Source: an uncultured Christensenella sp.
Lineage (GTDB): Bacteria; Bacillota; Clostridia; Christensenellales; Pumilibacteraceae
NCBI GenBank assembly: GCA_910577945.1
Contig: CAJTNI010000006.1
Location: 1-64,000, forward strand
Direction: 5' to 3'
DNA length: 64,000 nucleotides
In this document: positions 34,786 through 42,828 of the stretch, piece by piece
Numbering within the stretch: the first letter of the stretch is position 1
Layout of the letters: every line of letters starts with the position of its first letter
The notes under the pieces: generated by a model
What the model was told of the DNA's origin: nothing
Database searches by the model: none
What the model saw: only the letters and a program-made list of their open reading frames with translations
Translations under genes and position numbers: made by a program

Positions 34786-35175
34786 TTAAACTCTGCGGCG
34801 TTTGGGCGGTCTGCAACCGTTGTGCGGTATGGGCGAAACGTCGTTGATTTCCGTGACCTGCAAGCCCACGACTTCCATCGCGCGGATTGCCGATTCTCTG
34901 CCCGAGCCCGGGCCTTTTACGAACACCTTGACCGAACGCAGCCCGTGCTCCATAGCGCGGCGCGCCGCCTCCTCCGCCGCCATTTGCGCGGCGTACGGCG
35001 TGGATTTACGCGAGCCGCGGAATTTGAGCTCGCCCGCCGAGCAAGCCGCTATCGCGTTGCCCTGCTCGTCCGTAACGGTGACGATGGTGTTGTTGAACGA
35101 CGCATGGATATGAACACAGCCCTTGTCTATGTTCTTGGTAATCTTTTTCTTTGCGTTTGTCTTTTTGACTGCCAT
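34786..35175 (-). CDS. rpsK: Ribosomal protein S11
   Basis: S11 lies on the 30S platform and contacts mRNA and S7. The 129-residue sequence has the conserved HIHASFNNTIVTVTDEQGN near the start, GSRKSTPYAAQMAAE in the middle and the C-terminal NDVSPIPHNGCRPPKRRRV. It begins 2 bases after the rpsM stop and is followed by rpsD. Confidence 0.98.
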   Translation of the reverse strand: MAVKKTNAKKKITKNIDKGCVHIHASFNNTIVTVTDEQGNAIAACSAGELKFRGSRKSTPYAAQMAAEEAARRAMEHGLRSVKVFVKGPGSGRESAIRAMEVVGLQVTEINDVSPIPHNGCRPPKRRRV

Positions 35176-35177
35176 GA

Positions 35178-35555
35178 TTAACGCTCCTTCTTCTTGCTAC
35201 GCGAAACGGTGCGCTTCGGACCTTTGCGGGTGCGCGCGTTCTGCTTGGTGTTCTGACCGCGCACGGGCAGGTTTTTACGATGCCGAACGCCGCGGTAGCA
35301 GCCTATGTCTTTAAGACGCTTGATATTAAGCTCGACTTCGCGGTGAAGGTCGCCTTCCGTCTTGATATTTTTGTCGATATAAGTACGGAGCGCGTTCTCT
35401 TGTTCGCCGGTGAGGTCTTTAACGCGAACGTCGGGGCTGATGCCCGTAGCGTTCAAGATTTTGAGTGCCGTCGGTCTGCCGATGCCGTAAATATAAGTGA
35501 GACCGATTTCGACGCGTTTTTCCTTGGGCAAATCTATGCCTGCAATTCTTGCCAC
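35178..35555 (-). CDS. rpsM: Ribosomal protein S13
   Basis: S13 is a 30S head protein contacting the P-site tRNA and the 50S subunit. The 125-residue product begins MARIAGIDLPKEKRVEIGLT and has the helix-two-turn-helix YGIGRPTALKILNATGI and the C-terminal basic tail CYRGVRHRKNLPVRGQNTKQ. GGAG precedes the ATG. It opens the alpha part of the operon after rpmJ, about 95 bases downstream of it. Confidence 0.98.
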   Translation of the reverse strand: MARIAGIDLPKEKRVEIGLTYIYGIGRPTALKILNATGISPDVRVKDLTGEQENALRTYIDKNIKTEGDLHREVELNIKRLKDIGCYRGVRHRKNLPVRGQNTKQNARTRKGPKRTVSRSKKKER

Positions 35556-35650
35556 TTTGATGACTCCTTAAAATTTTGTCGTATATTTGCACGCGCTCGC
35601 GCCGCCGTGTGGAATGTCACGGCAAACCGAACGCGGTTGTTTTCGCGCTG

Positions 35651-35767
35651 TTAACCCTGACGCTGCTTATGGCTGGGGTTCTTGCTGCAAATGACCATAA
35701 CTTTGCCGTGACGGCGAATGACTTTGCACTTGTCGCACATGGGCTTGACCGAAGACCTTACTTTCAT
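35651..35767 (-). CDS. rpmJ: Ribosomal protein L36
   Basis: The 38-residue protein MKVRSSVKPMCDKCKVIRRH, ending SKNPSHKQRQG, is the zinc-binding (Cys11, Cys14, Cys27 and His33) form of L36. AAGGAG precedes the ATG. It lies between infA and rpsM as in Firmicutes. The 287-base gap to infA holds one of the long palindromes. Confidence 0.97.
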   Translation of the reverse strand: MKVRSSVKPMCDKCKVIRRHGKVMVICSKNPSHKQRQG

Positions 35768-35926
35768 GATTTACTCCTTGTTACAGGTTGTTGATATTGT
35801 TCTCGCTTTAAATAAAGCGGATTTTTGCCGTTTGTTTTTCGCGTACTTGCGATTTTTCGTTAACCGTTTTTCGTCGGTTGTCGTTTTGTCGATTATTGTT
35901 GCTTTGAGTGCCGAAACACTACGGTA

Positions 35927-36054
35927 ATTTTTGCGTCAGTCGCGGCGCAGACGGGTAACAGGCGATGAGCTGCCGAAGGGAGTGTAGACCCACCTACATG
36001 ACCGAGGCGGCGAATCGCACGTAGCCCGTATCCGCCGATGAATGGCGCAAAAAT
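35927..36054. repeat. Long imperfect palindrome directly after the infA stop (copy 2)
   Basis: Outer arms ATTTTTGCGTCA and TGGCGCAAAAAT pair; inner GCGAT and ATCGC pair, GCTGCCG pairs with CGGCG, and the tip is TGTAG with CTACA. The flanks GGTCA and CTCCC of the tip (minus strand) match the other copies. On the minus strand it begins exactly at the infA stop codon. Its 5'-most part lies within the infA-rpmJ message. Confidence 0.75.
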
Positions 36055-36275
36055 CAATTCTTGCTGCGGAATGTTATTATGCCTTTGGTAATGTCGTACG
36101 GCGATATCGCTACTTTGACTCTGTCGCCCAACAACACCTTGATGTAGTTGACTCGCATCTTGCCCGCTATCGTGCACATAACGATTGCGCCGTTATCGAG
36201 CTTGACCTTGAACTTCGTGCCCGGCAGACATTCTTCTACAATGCCTTCCGTTTCGATATTGTCACTCCTCGGCAT
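36054..36275 (-). CDS. infA: Translation initiation factor IF-1
   Basis: The 73-residue OB-fold protein binds the 30S A-site during initiation. Signatures: EGIVEECLPGTKFKVKLDNG, the GKMRVNYIKVLLGDRVKV core and the ending ITFRSKN. Its start overlaps the end of the KOW-domain gene by 14 bases, a tight coupling. The long palindrome at 35927-36054 starts at its stop codon. Confidence 0.97.
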   Translation of the reverse strand: MPRSDNIETEGIVEECLPGTKFKVKLDNGAIVMCTIAGKMRVNYIKVLLGDRVKVAISPYDITKGIITFRSKN

Positions 36276-36516
36276 AAATCCTCCTTTCCGAGATAAATTG
36301 TTTTATGCGCTTTTTGAGCGCCGCGTTTGTCGGGCTTTTAACGCCGCTTTTGTCGGCAACCCGTAAATGCCTTTTGCGTTTGAGCTTGGGGTTTTCCACC
36401 CGCCTGAGCTCGCCGTCGGCTATGAGCACGAACTCCGCGCCGACCTCCGCCACTACTATGAACGGCTTGCCCGCGTCGTGCCCCGCCCGACTGATAACGA
36501 TATCGCCCGTTTCCAT
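36262..36516 (-). CDS. KOW-domain RNA-binding protein (L14e/L6e-like)
   Basis: This 84-residue basic protein has a KOW-like motif at its start (METGDIVISRAGHDAGKPFIVV) and a Lys/Arg-rich tail. Proteins of this type sit between map and infA in many Clostridia and are annotated as KOW or L14E/L6E/L27E-like. It probably binds rRNA or regulates the operon; no experiment-backed role is known to me. The start is 9 bases after map, and the end overlaps infA by 14 bases. Confidence 0.85.
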   Translation of the reverse strand: METGDIVISRAGHDAGKPFIVVAEVGAEFVLIADGELRRVENPKLKRKRHLRVADKSGVKSPTNAALKKRIKQFISERRIYAEE

Positions 36517-36525
36517 GCTCGCTCC

Positions 36526-37266
36526 TTACAGCGTCAGGATTTCCGGCTCGCCGTCGGTGACGATAACGGTGTTTTCGTAATGCGCGGCATTGCTGCCGTC
36601 CGCCGTTCGCACCGTCCACTTGTCGCGCTCGACCTTGACCCGCCAATCGCCCGCGGTAATCATTGGCTCGATTGCCAAGCACATGCCGTTTTTGAGCGTG
36701 ACGCCCGTGCCGCTCCTGCCGAAATTGGGCACCTCCGGCGGCTCGTGCATTTGCCGCCCGATACCGTGCCCCGTAAGCGCGCGCACAACCCCGTACCCTT
36801 TAAGCTCGGTATAAAGCTGTATCGCGCCGGACACGTCGCCCACGCGGTTGCCCGCCTTGGCGTATTCCAGCCCCGCGAAGAACGCCGCTTTCGCCGCGTC
36901 GATAAGCGCGAGGTTTTGCGCCGACACGTTGCCCACCGCAAAGGTGCGCGCCGCATCGCCTTGGTATCCTTTAAAAAGTGCGGTAACGTCCACAGACACT
37001 ACGTCGCCGTCGTTTACGACCTGTAACGACGGAATACCGTGCACGACCACGTCGTTGACCGATATGCACGAGGCGTTCGGGTATCCGCAAAACCCCTTGG
37101 ACGAGGGTATCGCGCCCATGCCGCGAATGGTCTCCTCTATGACCGCGTCGATTTCCAGAGTGGTCACGCCCGCGCGAACGAACCGTTCCGCCGCGTCGAG
37201 CGCCGCCTTGACAACGCGGCTCGCCGCGCGCATGCCCTCGCGCTCTTTGTCGGACCTACAAATCAT
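36526..37266 (-). CDS. map: Methionine aminopeptidase type I
   Basis: The 246-residue enzyme removes N-terminal Met from new proteins. The metal ligands of the pita-bread fold are visible: DVTALFKGYQGDAA (two Asp), ALTGHGIG (His), AIEPM (Glu) and HYENTV (Glu); VVHGIPS carries the substrate-binding His. Its ATG overlaps the adk stop by 4 bases. Confidence 0.97.
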   Translation of the reverse strand: MICRSDKEREGMRAASRVVKAALDAAERFVRAGVTTLEIDAVIEETIRGMGAIPSSKGFCGYPNASCISVNDVVVHGIPSLQVVNDGDVVSVDVTALFKGYQGDAARTFAVGNVSAQNLALIDAAKAAFFAGLEYAKAGNRVGDVSGAIQLYTELKGYGVVRALTGHGIGRQMHEPPEVPNFGRSGTGVTLKNGMCLAIEPMITAGDWRVKVERDKWTVRTADGSNAAHYENTVIVTDGEPEILTL

Positions 37267-37880
37267 TTAAGCGCCGCCTCGATATCGGCGTTGACCGCGT
37301 CTATCGCCTGCATGCCGTCGATACTGACCAGCACGCCCGCCGCTTTGTAATACTCGACGAGCGGCGCGGTGTTGGCGTTGTACACCTTCAAGCGGTTTTC
37401 CACCACCTCGCGCTTGTCGTCGTCGCGAATAGTCAAGGTCTCGCCGCACTCCTTGCACTTGCCGTCGGGCGCGGCTTGCACGCTGGTCGTGTACCCGCAC
37501 TTGGGACACGCTCTGCGGCTTGCCATGCGGTCGGCGAGCTTATCGAGGTCGGTTTCGAGATTGAGCGCCTTGTCGACGGAAACAATCTTGCCGAGCGCGT
37601 CGGCCTGAGCCTCGGTGCGCGGAAAGCCGTCGAGCAGGAATCCGTCCTTGCAATCGGGCTGCTCGATGCGCGCCTTTAACAGCGCGATGACCAAGTCGTC
37701 GGGAACAAGCTTGCCCGCGTCCATGAACGCCTTGGCTTGCTTGCCGAGCTCGGTGCCGTCGGCAATGTTCTTGCGCAGCAAATCGCCCGTGGAAATGTGC
37801 GCCAGCTTGTGCTTTTTGCATATAAGCGTCGCCTGCGTGCCTTTGCCCGACCCGGGCGCGCCCATGATAATAAGTTTCAT
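37263..37880 (-). CDS. adk: Adenylate kinase
   Basis: The 205-residue enzyme interconverts ATP plus AMP and two ADP. The P-loop GAPGSGKGTQ (residues 7-16), the AMP site STGDLLR and GFPRTEAQ, and a zinc-type LID with CPKC and CKEC are all present. The ATG at 37880 is chosen since the P-loop follows at once and AGGAG lies 8 bases upstream; the frame extends further only as junk. The palindrome copy 3 separates it from secY. Confidence 0.97.
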   Translation of the reverse strand: MKLIIMGAPGSGKGTQATLICKKHKLAHISTGDLLRKNIADGTELGKQAKAFMDAGKLVPDDLVIALLKARIEQPDCKDGFLLDGFPRTEAQADALGKIVSVDKALNLETDLDKLADRMASRRACPKCGYTTSVQAAPDGKCKECGETLTIRDDDKREVVENRLKVYNANTAPLVEYYKAAGVLVSIDGMQAIDAVNADIEAALK

Positions 37881-37951
37881 TGCCGTAGCTCCTGTGCGCC
37901 GTAACGCGCGAAAGAATAAATAGTTAGAAGTTCTACTCCGAACAGAGACGT

Positions 37952-38140
37952 ATTTGAGCGTAGGCGCGGCGCAGACTGGCAACATGCGGCAAGCCGCCGC
38001 GCGTATCGCCAAAGGCGATAGGCTTGCACATTGTCGTCGCCACTCGGCACGCTACTCGCGCGGGAGTGTACAACCCCGTACATGACCGAGGCGGCGCGTC
38101 CGCACGTAGCCCGTATCCGCCGATGCATACGCACTCAAAT
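37952..38140. repeat. Long imperfect palindrome directly after the secY stop (copy 3)
   Basis: Outer arms ATTTGAGCGTAGGC and GCATACGCACTCAAAT are complementary with small gaps, and the tip is TGTAC with GTACA. It is longer than the others because an extra small hairpin (CGTATCGCCAAAGGCGATA) is inserted. On the minus strand it begins at the secY stop codon (38140-38142), within the secY-adk message. Confidence 0.75.
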
Positions 38141-39447
38141 TACTTTAAAAAGCCCTTATACTGCTTCATCATAAGCAAGCTCTGCAACTGCTTATTGAAT
38201 TCCAGCGCAACCGAAACTACGATTAGCATACCCGTTGCGGAAAACGCGTTGACGAGCGTCGCATCTTTGAGCACCGCCGCGAACACGACCGACGGCACGA
38301 GCGCGATAAACGCGAGGAACACCGCTCCGAACAGCGTGAGCCGCTTGCTTATGCGCGACAGATACTCGGTGGTCGGCTTGCCCGGACGAATGCCGTTGAT
38401 AAAGCCGCCGTACTGCTGAATATTGCGCGAAATGTCCTCGGGGTTGAACTCAATCTGCGCGTAGAAATACGAGAAGAACAGTATGAGCAACGCCACGAGC
38501 ACTGCGTATATAGGCGTGCCCGCGCCCAGCCATTTCATCCACCAAGCGTAAAAACTGCTGTTGGGCGCGAAAAGCTGCGCTATCATTTGCGGGAACGTAA
38601 TCAGCGCGGTTGCGAAGATTATGGGCAGCACGCCGCTCGCATTGAGCTTGACTGGGATATAAGTGCTCTGTCCGCCGTACTGCTTCCTGCCCTTGATTTG
38701 CTTTGCGTACTGAACGGGCACGCGCCGCTCGGCAAGGTCGACGAAAACGATAAGCAGGAACACCGCGATTACCATTATCGCAAAGCCGACAAGCTCCCAT
38801 ATAGGCATATTGCCCTTCGAGCCCTCGAACGCCTCTTGGAATTTGGCGACAATCGCGATACCCGCCGACGAAACGATACCTACAAAGATAAGCAAGCTTA
38901 TGCCGTTGCCCACGCCGTAGTCGGTGATACGCTCGCCCAACCACATGGTGAGCATCGACCCCGTAATCATGAGCACGCATACGAATATGCCGATTACCCA
39001 AGCCTGCGTCATAGGTCCGAACACGTCGGTAGACAGCGCGCCCGCGCGCGCGTACGACACCGTAATGCCAATCGACTGCGCAAGCGCAAGCACTATCGTG
39101 ATATACCGCGTGATTTGCGTGATTTTACGCTTTCCCTCGTCGCCCTGCTTTTGGTACTCCTGCAAGCGCGGCAACGCAACCGTCAGGAGCTGCAAAATAA
39201 TGGACGCGTTGATATACGGCGTGATACCGATAGCGAACAGCGCGCCGTTCTGCAACGCGCTACCCGTAATACCGCTCATAAGCCCGAGCAACGAATCGCT
39301 TTGGATTGTGCTCTTGTAAATCGCCGCGTCGATACCGGGTATAGGCACCCAGCACCCCAAACGGTATATAAAGAGGAGCGCAAGCGTGATTAACAGCTTG
39401 ATGCGCACCTCTTTATTTTTGAAAGCGTTTTTTAGCGTTTCAAACAT
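38140..39447 (-). CDS. secY: Protein translocase subunit SecY
   Basis: SecY is the channel of the Sec export pathway. The 435-residue sequence has ten membrane helices, starting with KNKEVRIKLLITLALLFIYR and the plug region PGIDAAI; the cytoplasmic loops AERRVPVQYAKQIKGRK and GIRPGKPTTEYLSRI match the family where SecA and ribosome bind. It starts right after the rplO stop. The adk start is 260 bases further on. Confidence 0.98.
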   Translation of the reverse strand: MFETLKNAFKNKEVRIKLLITLALLFIYRLGCWVPIPGIDAAIYKSTIQSDSLLGLMSGITGSALQNGALFAIGITPYINASIILQLLTVALPRLQEYQKQGDEGKRKITQITRYITIVLALAQSIGITVSYARAGALSTDVFGPMTQAWVIGIFVCVLMITGSMLTMWLGERITDYGVGNGISLLIFVGIVSSAGIAIVAKFQEAFEGSKGNMPIWELVGFAIMVIAVFLLIVFVDLAERRVPVQYAKQIKGRKQYGGQSTYIPVKLNASGVLPIIFATALITFPQMIAQLFAPNSSFYAWWMKWLGAGTPIYAVLVALLILFFSYFYAQIEFNPEDISRNIQQYGGFINGIRPGKPTTEYLSRISKRLTLFGAVFLAFIALVPSVVFAAVLKDATLVNAFSATGMLIVVSVALEFNKQLQSLLMMKQYKGFLK

Positions 39448-39891
39448 TTATACGACCTCTGCTTTGCCGCCGGCTTTTTCTATTTTCTCTTTTGCCGATG
39501 CGGTAAACTTTGCCGCTTTAACGGTCAGCTTTTTGGTGATTTCGCCGTCGCCGAGAATTTTCAGCCCGTACGCCTCAACCTTTTTGACAATGCCCGTCTC
39601 CACCAACAGTTTGAGGTCCACAACCGTACCGTCGTCGAAAACGTTGAGCTTGTCGATATTGATGACGGAAAATTCCTTTTGGAACTTGTTGTTAAACCCG
39701 CGCTTGGGGAGTCTGCGCGAAAGCGTAATCTGTCCGCCCTCGAACCCGGGACGTACGCCGCCGCCGCTCCTCGCCCATTGCCCCTTGTGGCCCTTGCCCG
39801 AGGTTTTGCCCAAGCCCGAGCCGATACCTCTGCCCAGCCTTTTCTTTTTGGTGCGCGCGCCGTCAGCCGGCATAAGTGCATGCATTTTCAT
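39448..39891 (-). CDS. rplO: Ribosomal protein L15
   Basis: The 147-residue 50S protein has the glycine-rich N-terminal arm KKKRLGRGIGSGLGKTSGKG, then RSGGGVRPGFEGGQ and SRRLPKRGFNN. The ATG at 39891 (MKMHALMP) is chosen because GGAGG lies 8 bases before it; upstream in-frame codons lie in the leader. It is followed immediately by secY. Confidence 0.97.
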   Translation of the reverse strand: MKMHALMPADGARTKKKRLGRGIGSGLGKTSGKGHKGQWARSGGGVRPGFEGGQITLSRRLPKRGFNNKFQKEFSVINIDKLNVFDDGTVVDLKLLVETGIVKKVEAYGLKILGDGEITKKLTVKAAKFTASAKEKIEKAGGKAEVV

Positions 39892-39981
39892 GATTATATC
39901 CTCCAATTAAGTCGAAACCCGCGCCGCGGTACGACCGCGCGGCATCGCCGCTCTCGTCCGCGCCGCCCGTGAACTCCGAGC

Positions 39982-40179
39982 TTATATCTCTTTGACGTCA
40001 ACCAAATGGCTAACGGTTCTTATCATGCCGCGCATTGCGGGCGTATCCTCGACCGTAACCGATTGATGAAGCTTTTTGAGCCCCAACGCCTCGACCGTGC
40101 GCTGCTGTTTGACCAAACGCCCCGCCGTGCTGTGCACGAGCGTTACGCAAAGTTTCTTGTTTTCCGCTTGTTTAGCCAT
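39982..40179 (-). CDS. rpmD: Ribosomal protein L30
   Basis: The 65-residue L30 reads LCVTLVHSTAGRLVKQQRTV and ALGLKKLHQSVTVEDTPAMR, the complete family core. It belongs between rpsE and rplO as found here. The gap of 450 bases to rpsE upstream is exceptional for this operon. Confidence 0.97.
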   Translation of the reverse strand: MAKQAENKKLCVTLVHSTAGRLVKQQRTVEALGLKKLHQSVTVEDTPAMRGMIRTVSHLVDVKEI

Positions 40180-40506
40180 TTTTCAATGACCTCCGTAATT
40201 TTTAAGTAGATTTTCCGACCGCGCGCCCGCCGCTATCCTTATATATAAGGGCGTCGGCTCGACCGCGTTGCGTTCGTGCGGCGCGCCGCTGCGCGATATT
40301 CTCCGTTCCGAACTGCGATTTCCGCCGCGAGCCGCTTTACAGCTCGCCCGCTTCGCGTCAACCGCGTTTAACCGAATGCACGACGCACTATCGAGCGTCA
40401 GCCGCCCAACCGATTAGCTGATTTTGCGTAAACGCGAGCTAGGCAAGGAACTGCGACCATAACAAACCGTGAAGCTAATTTGCGTCAGTCGCCCAACCGA
40501 GTTGCT
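40180..40506. repeat. Long spacer inside the ribosomal operon with direct repeats
   Basis: No gene is seen. Bases 40398-40450 and 40484-40540 are direct repeats of about 55 bases, both containing GCCCAACCGA, TTTTGYGTAAACGCGAGC and TAGGCAAGGAA; the second runs into palindrome copy 4, so the first looks like a truncated earlier copy. Proximal to rpmD the spacer is GC-rich without recognisable features. Confidence 0.6.
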
Positions 40507-40631
40507 AATTTTGTGTAAACGCGAGCTAGGCAAGGAAACGCGAGGCGCGGGCGACGGGAGTTTACAACCCCGTAAATGACCGAGCACGCGCCGACGCTTG
40601 ACGCCGCATAGCGACGCGGATACGCAAAATT
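40507..40631. repeat. Long imperfect palindrome directly after the rpsE stop (copy 4)
   Basis: Outer arms AATTTTGTGTAAACGCG and its partner around GCGACGCGGATACGCAAAATT pair with a few mismatches; the tip is TTTAC with GTAAA instead of TGTAC with GTACA, a compensatory change. On the minus strand it begins at the rpsE stop (40630-40632). Confidence 0.75.
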
Positions 40632-41151
40632 AAAGGATTTCGGAGACGGATTTGCCCCTCGCCGCCGCAACCTCATCCAAAGTGCGCAAGCTTTCGAGCG
40701 CGTTCATGGTCGCTTTGACGACGTTAATCGGGTTACGCGAGCCGTAGCACTTGGTGGTAATGTTGTTTATACCGCAAAGCTCCAACACCGCGCGAACGCT
40801 GCCGCCCGCAATAACGCCTCGGCCTTCGGGCGCGGGGCGAAGAAGAACCTTGCTGCAAGAGAACTTACCGAGCGCCTCGTGGGGAATGGACGTGCCGTTG
40901 AGCGATATCTTTTTCATGCTCCTGCGCGCCGCCTGCTCCGCCTTTTTGATAGCCTCGGGAACCTCAGTCGCTTTGCCCATGCCGATACCGACTCTGCCCT
41001 TGCCGTCGCCCGCAACCACGAGCGCGGCAAAGCTGCTGTTACGTCCGCCCTTAACGACCTTGCTTACGCGGCGGGTCGTGACGAGCTTGGTTTTGATACC
41101 GTCGTCGACGGCGTCCTTATCTCTCTTTTTTCTGAAATCATCGCGTGCCAT
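40630..41151 (-). CDS. rpsE: Ribosomal protein S5
   Basis: S5 of the 30S body helps fidelity and mRNA unwinding. The 173-residue sequence has the double-stranded RNA-binding-like N-domain with VTTRRVSKVVKGGRNSSFAA and GDGKGRVGIGMGKATEVPEA, and the C-domain with APEGRGVIAGGSVRAVLELC. It is followed on the minus strand by palindrome copy 4 and then rpmD. Confidence 0.97.
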   Translation of the reverse strand: MARDDFRKKRDKDAVDDGIKTKLVTTRRVSKVVKGGRNSSFAALVVAGDGKGRVGIGMGKATEVPEAIKKAEQAARRSMKKISLNGTSIPHEALGKFSCSKVLLRPAPEGRGVIAGGSVRAVLELCGINNITTKCYGSRNPINVVKATMNALESLRTLDEVAAARGKSVSEIL

Positions 41152-41295
41152 ATTATTTACACGAACTCCTTTTTAGTTGCTTTGGGGTTGCAGGCGCGCC
41201 GCGCGCTTGCGACCGCCGACCGTGCCGACGGAAACGCGCGCGTCATGCGGCGCAGTGCTTGCGCGCATGCCCGACGCCTATTGCGACCCAAACCC

Positions 41296-41658
41296 TTAGA
41301 ATTTAAGACCGGCAGCCCGTGCCGCGTCTGCGAGAGCCTTTACTCTGCCCGTATACAGGTATCCGCCGCGGTCGAAAACCACTTCGGTAATGCCCTGCTT
41401 TTGGGCCTTTTCGGCGACGTCCTTGCCGACGAACTCGGCTTGCTGAGACTTGGTTTTGCCCGATACGTCCGCGCCCTTGATAACGGTGCTGCTCGATACG
41501 AGCGTAACGCCCTTGACGTCGTCAATCACTTGCGCATAGATATGGCAGGTGGAGCGGTAAACCGCGAGACGCGGGCGCGCCGCAGTGCCTTTAAGGTCGT
41601 GACGCAGGCGGTTATGGCGTTTAATTCTTATCTTGTTCTTGTCAATCTTTTTAATCAT
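41296..41658 (-). CDS. rplR: Ribosomal protein L18
   Basis: The 120-residue protein binds 5S rRNA together with L5. Signatures RHNRLRHDLKGTAARPRLAV, YRSTCHIYAQVIDD and the ending DRGGYLYTGRVKALADAARA are complete. A 144-base spacer separates it from rpsE; it is GC-rich and shows no feature I recognise. Confidence 0.97.
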   Translation of the reverse strand: MIKKIDKNKIRIKRHNRLRHDLKGTAARPRLAVYRSTCHIYAQVIDDVKGVTLVSSSTVIKGADVSGKTKSQQAEFVGKDVAEKAQKQGITEVVFDRGGYLYTGRVKALADAARAAGLKF

Positions 41659-41670
41659 GACGCTTTACTC

Positions 41671-42216
41671 CTATTTCTTGCCCGCGGTCTTGGCCTCTTT
41701 GCGGAGGACGACCTCATTGCTGTAATGCAGACCGTAGCCGTGATACGGCTCGACGGGACGCTTGGCTTTGATTTGCGCCGCGACCTCGCCGACGAATTCC
41801 TTGTCGATACCGCTGACTACAATCGTAAGCGCATCGGGGCAAGTAACCGTTATCCCCGCGGGGATTGCGTACTCGACGGGCTTGCTGAACCCGATATTCA
41901 TGACGAGCTTGCTGCCCGTGACCGCTACCTTGTAACCGACGCCCGATACGATAAGCGTTTTGGTAAACGGATTTTGCACGCCCGCGACCATGTTGGCTAT
42001 AAGCTGACGGTACAAGCCGTGATACGCACGGGATTGCGGCTTGTCGTTGGCGCGCTCTACGTTGACCACGCCCGCGCCGATTACCACGTTGATATCGGCG
42101 GATTTAATCTCTTGGCGGAGCTCGCCGAGCTTGCCTTTGACGACAACCACGCCGTTTTCATACGTAACCGTAACGCCGGCGGGCACGTCTATATGTTTTC
42201 TGCCTATTCTCGACAT
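41671..42216 (-). CDS. rplF: Ribosomal protein L6
   Basis: The 181-residue 50S protein has two repeated alpha/beta domains: MSRIGRKHIDVPAGVTVTYE at the start and the C-terminal VRLRKEAKTAG-like end, with QIKAKRPVEPYHGYGLHYSN matching the conserved KPPEPYKGKGIRY motif. The ATG at 42216 is chosen because GAGG lies 5 bases before it. It sits between rpsH and rplR. Confidence 0.97.
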   Translation of the reverse strand: MSRIGRKHIDVPAGVTVTYENGVVVVKGKLGELRQEIKSADINVVIGAGVVNVERANDKPQSRAYHGLYRQLIANMVAGVQNPFTKTLIVSGVGYKVAVTGSKLVMNIGFSKPVEYAIPAGITVTCPDALTIVVSGIDKEFVGEVAAQIKAKRPVEPYHGYGLHYSNEVVLRKEAKTAGKK

Positions 42217-42224
42217 AACGCCTC

Positions 42225-42620
42225 CTACCACACGTAGGCGAGAACTTCGCCGCCTACTTTTAGCTCGCGCGCCTTTTTGTCGGTCATGACGCCGCGCGAC
42301 GTGGAAATAATCGCTATTCCGTACCCGCCGAGCACCTTGGGCAGGTCCTCGCAACCGCAGTAAACGCGGAGACCGGGCTTTGAAATGCGTTTGAGATTGG
42401 TGATAGCATTCTTATTGCCGTTGTATTTGAGCGCAACCTTGATATTGTTGTGCCCGTCTTCCTCGGCGACCTCGCACGACGAGACAAAGCCCTCGTCCAC
42501 GAGAATGTCGACGATAGATTTTTTCATCTTGGACGCGGGTATAGATACGGTTTCGTGACGCGCCGTTATAGCATTACGGATTCTGGTGAGCAAATCCGCG
42601 ATAGGGTCTGTTGTAACCAT
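42225..42620 (-). CDS. rpsH: Ribosomal protein S8
   Basis: S8 binds central-domain 16S rRNA and, in E. coli, represses the spc operon. The 131-residue product has DPIADLLTRIRNAITARHET at the start and the conserved ISTSRGVMTDKKARELKVGG near the end. It starts 12 bases after the rpsZ stop. Confidence 0.98.
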   Translation of the reverse strand: MVTTDPIADLLTRIRNAITARHETVSIPASKMKKSIVDILVDEGFVSSCEVAEEDGHNNIKVALKYNGNKNAITNLKRISKPGLRVYCGCEDLPKVLGGYGIAIISTSRGVMTDKKARELKVGGEVLAYVW

Positions 42621-42632
42621 TCTGATACCTCC

Positions 42633-42818
42633 TTACCAGCTCGACTTCTTTACGCCGGGGATTTCGCCCTTGTACGCAAGTTCGCGAAAGCAAATTCTGC
42701 AAATGCCGTACTTTCTGAGCACGGAATGCGGACGGCCGCAAATACTGCAACGCGTGTAAGCGCGGGTCTTGTACTTGGGCACTCTTTGCTGTTTGTTTAT
42801 CATCGCCTTTTTAGCCAT
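42633..42818 (-). CDS. rpsZ: Ribosomal protein S14, short zinc-binding type
   Basis: The 61-residue form contains two CxxC pairs (RCSICGRPHSV and GICRICFREL) that bind zinc. The short C+ version is typical of Firmicutes, and the ending AYKGEIPGVKKSSW is diagnostic. It lies between rplE and rpsH. Confidence 0.97.
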   Translation of the reverse strand: MAKKAMINKQQRVPKYKTRAYTRCSICGRPHSVLRKYGICRICFRELAYKGEIPGVKKSSW

Positions 42819-42828
42819 AATTCTCTCC

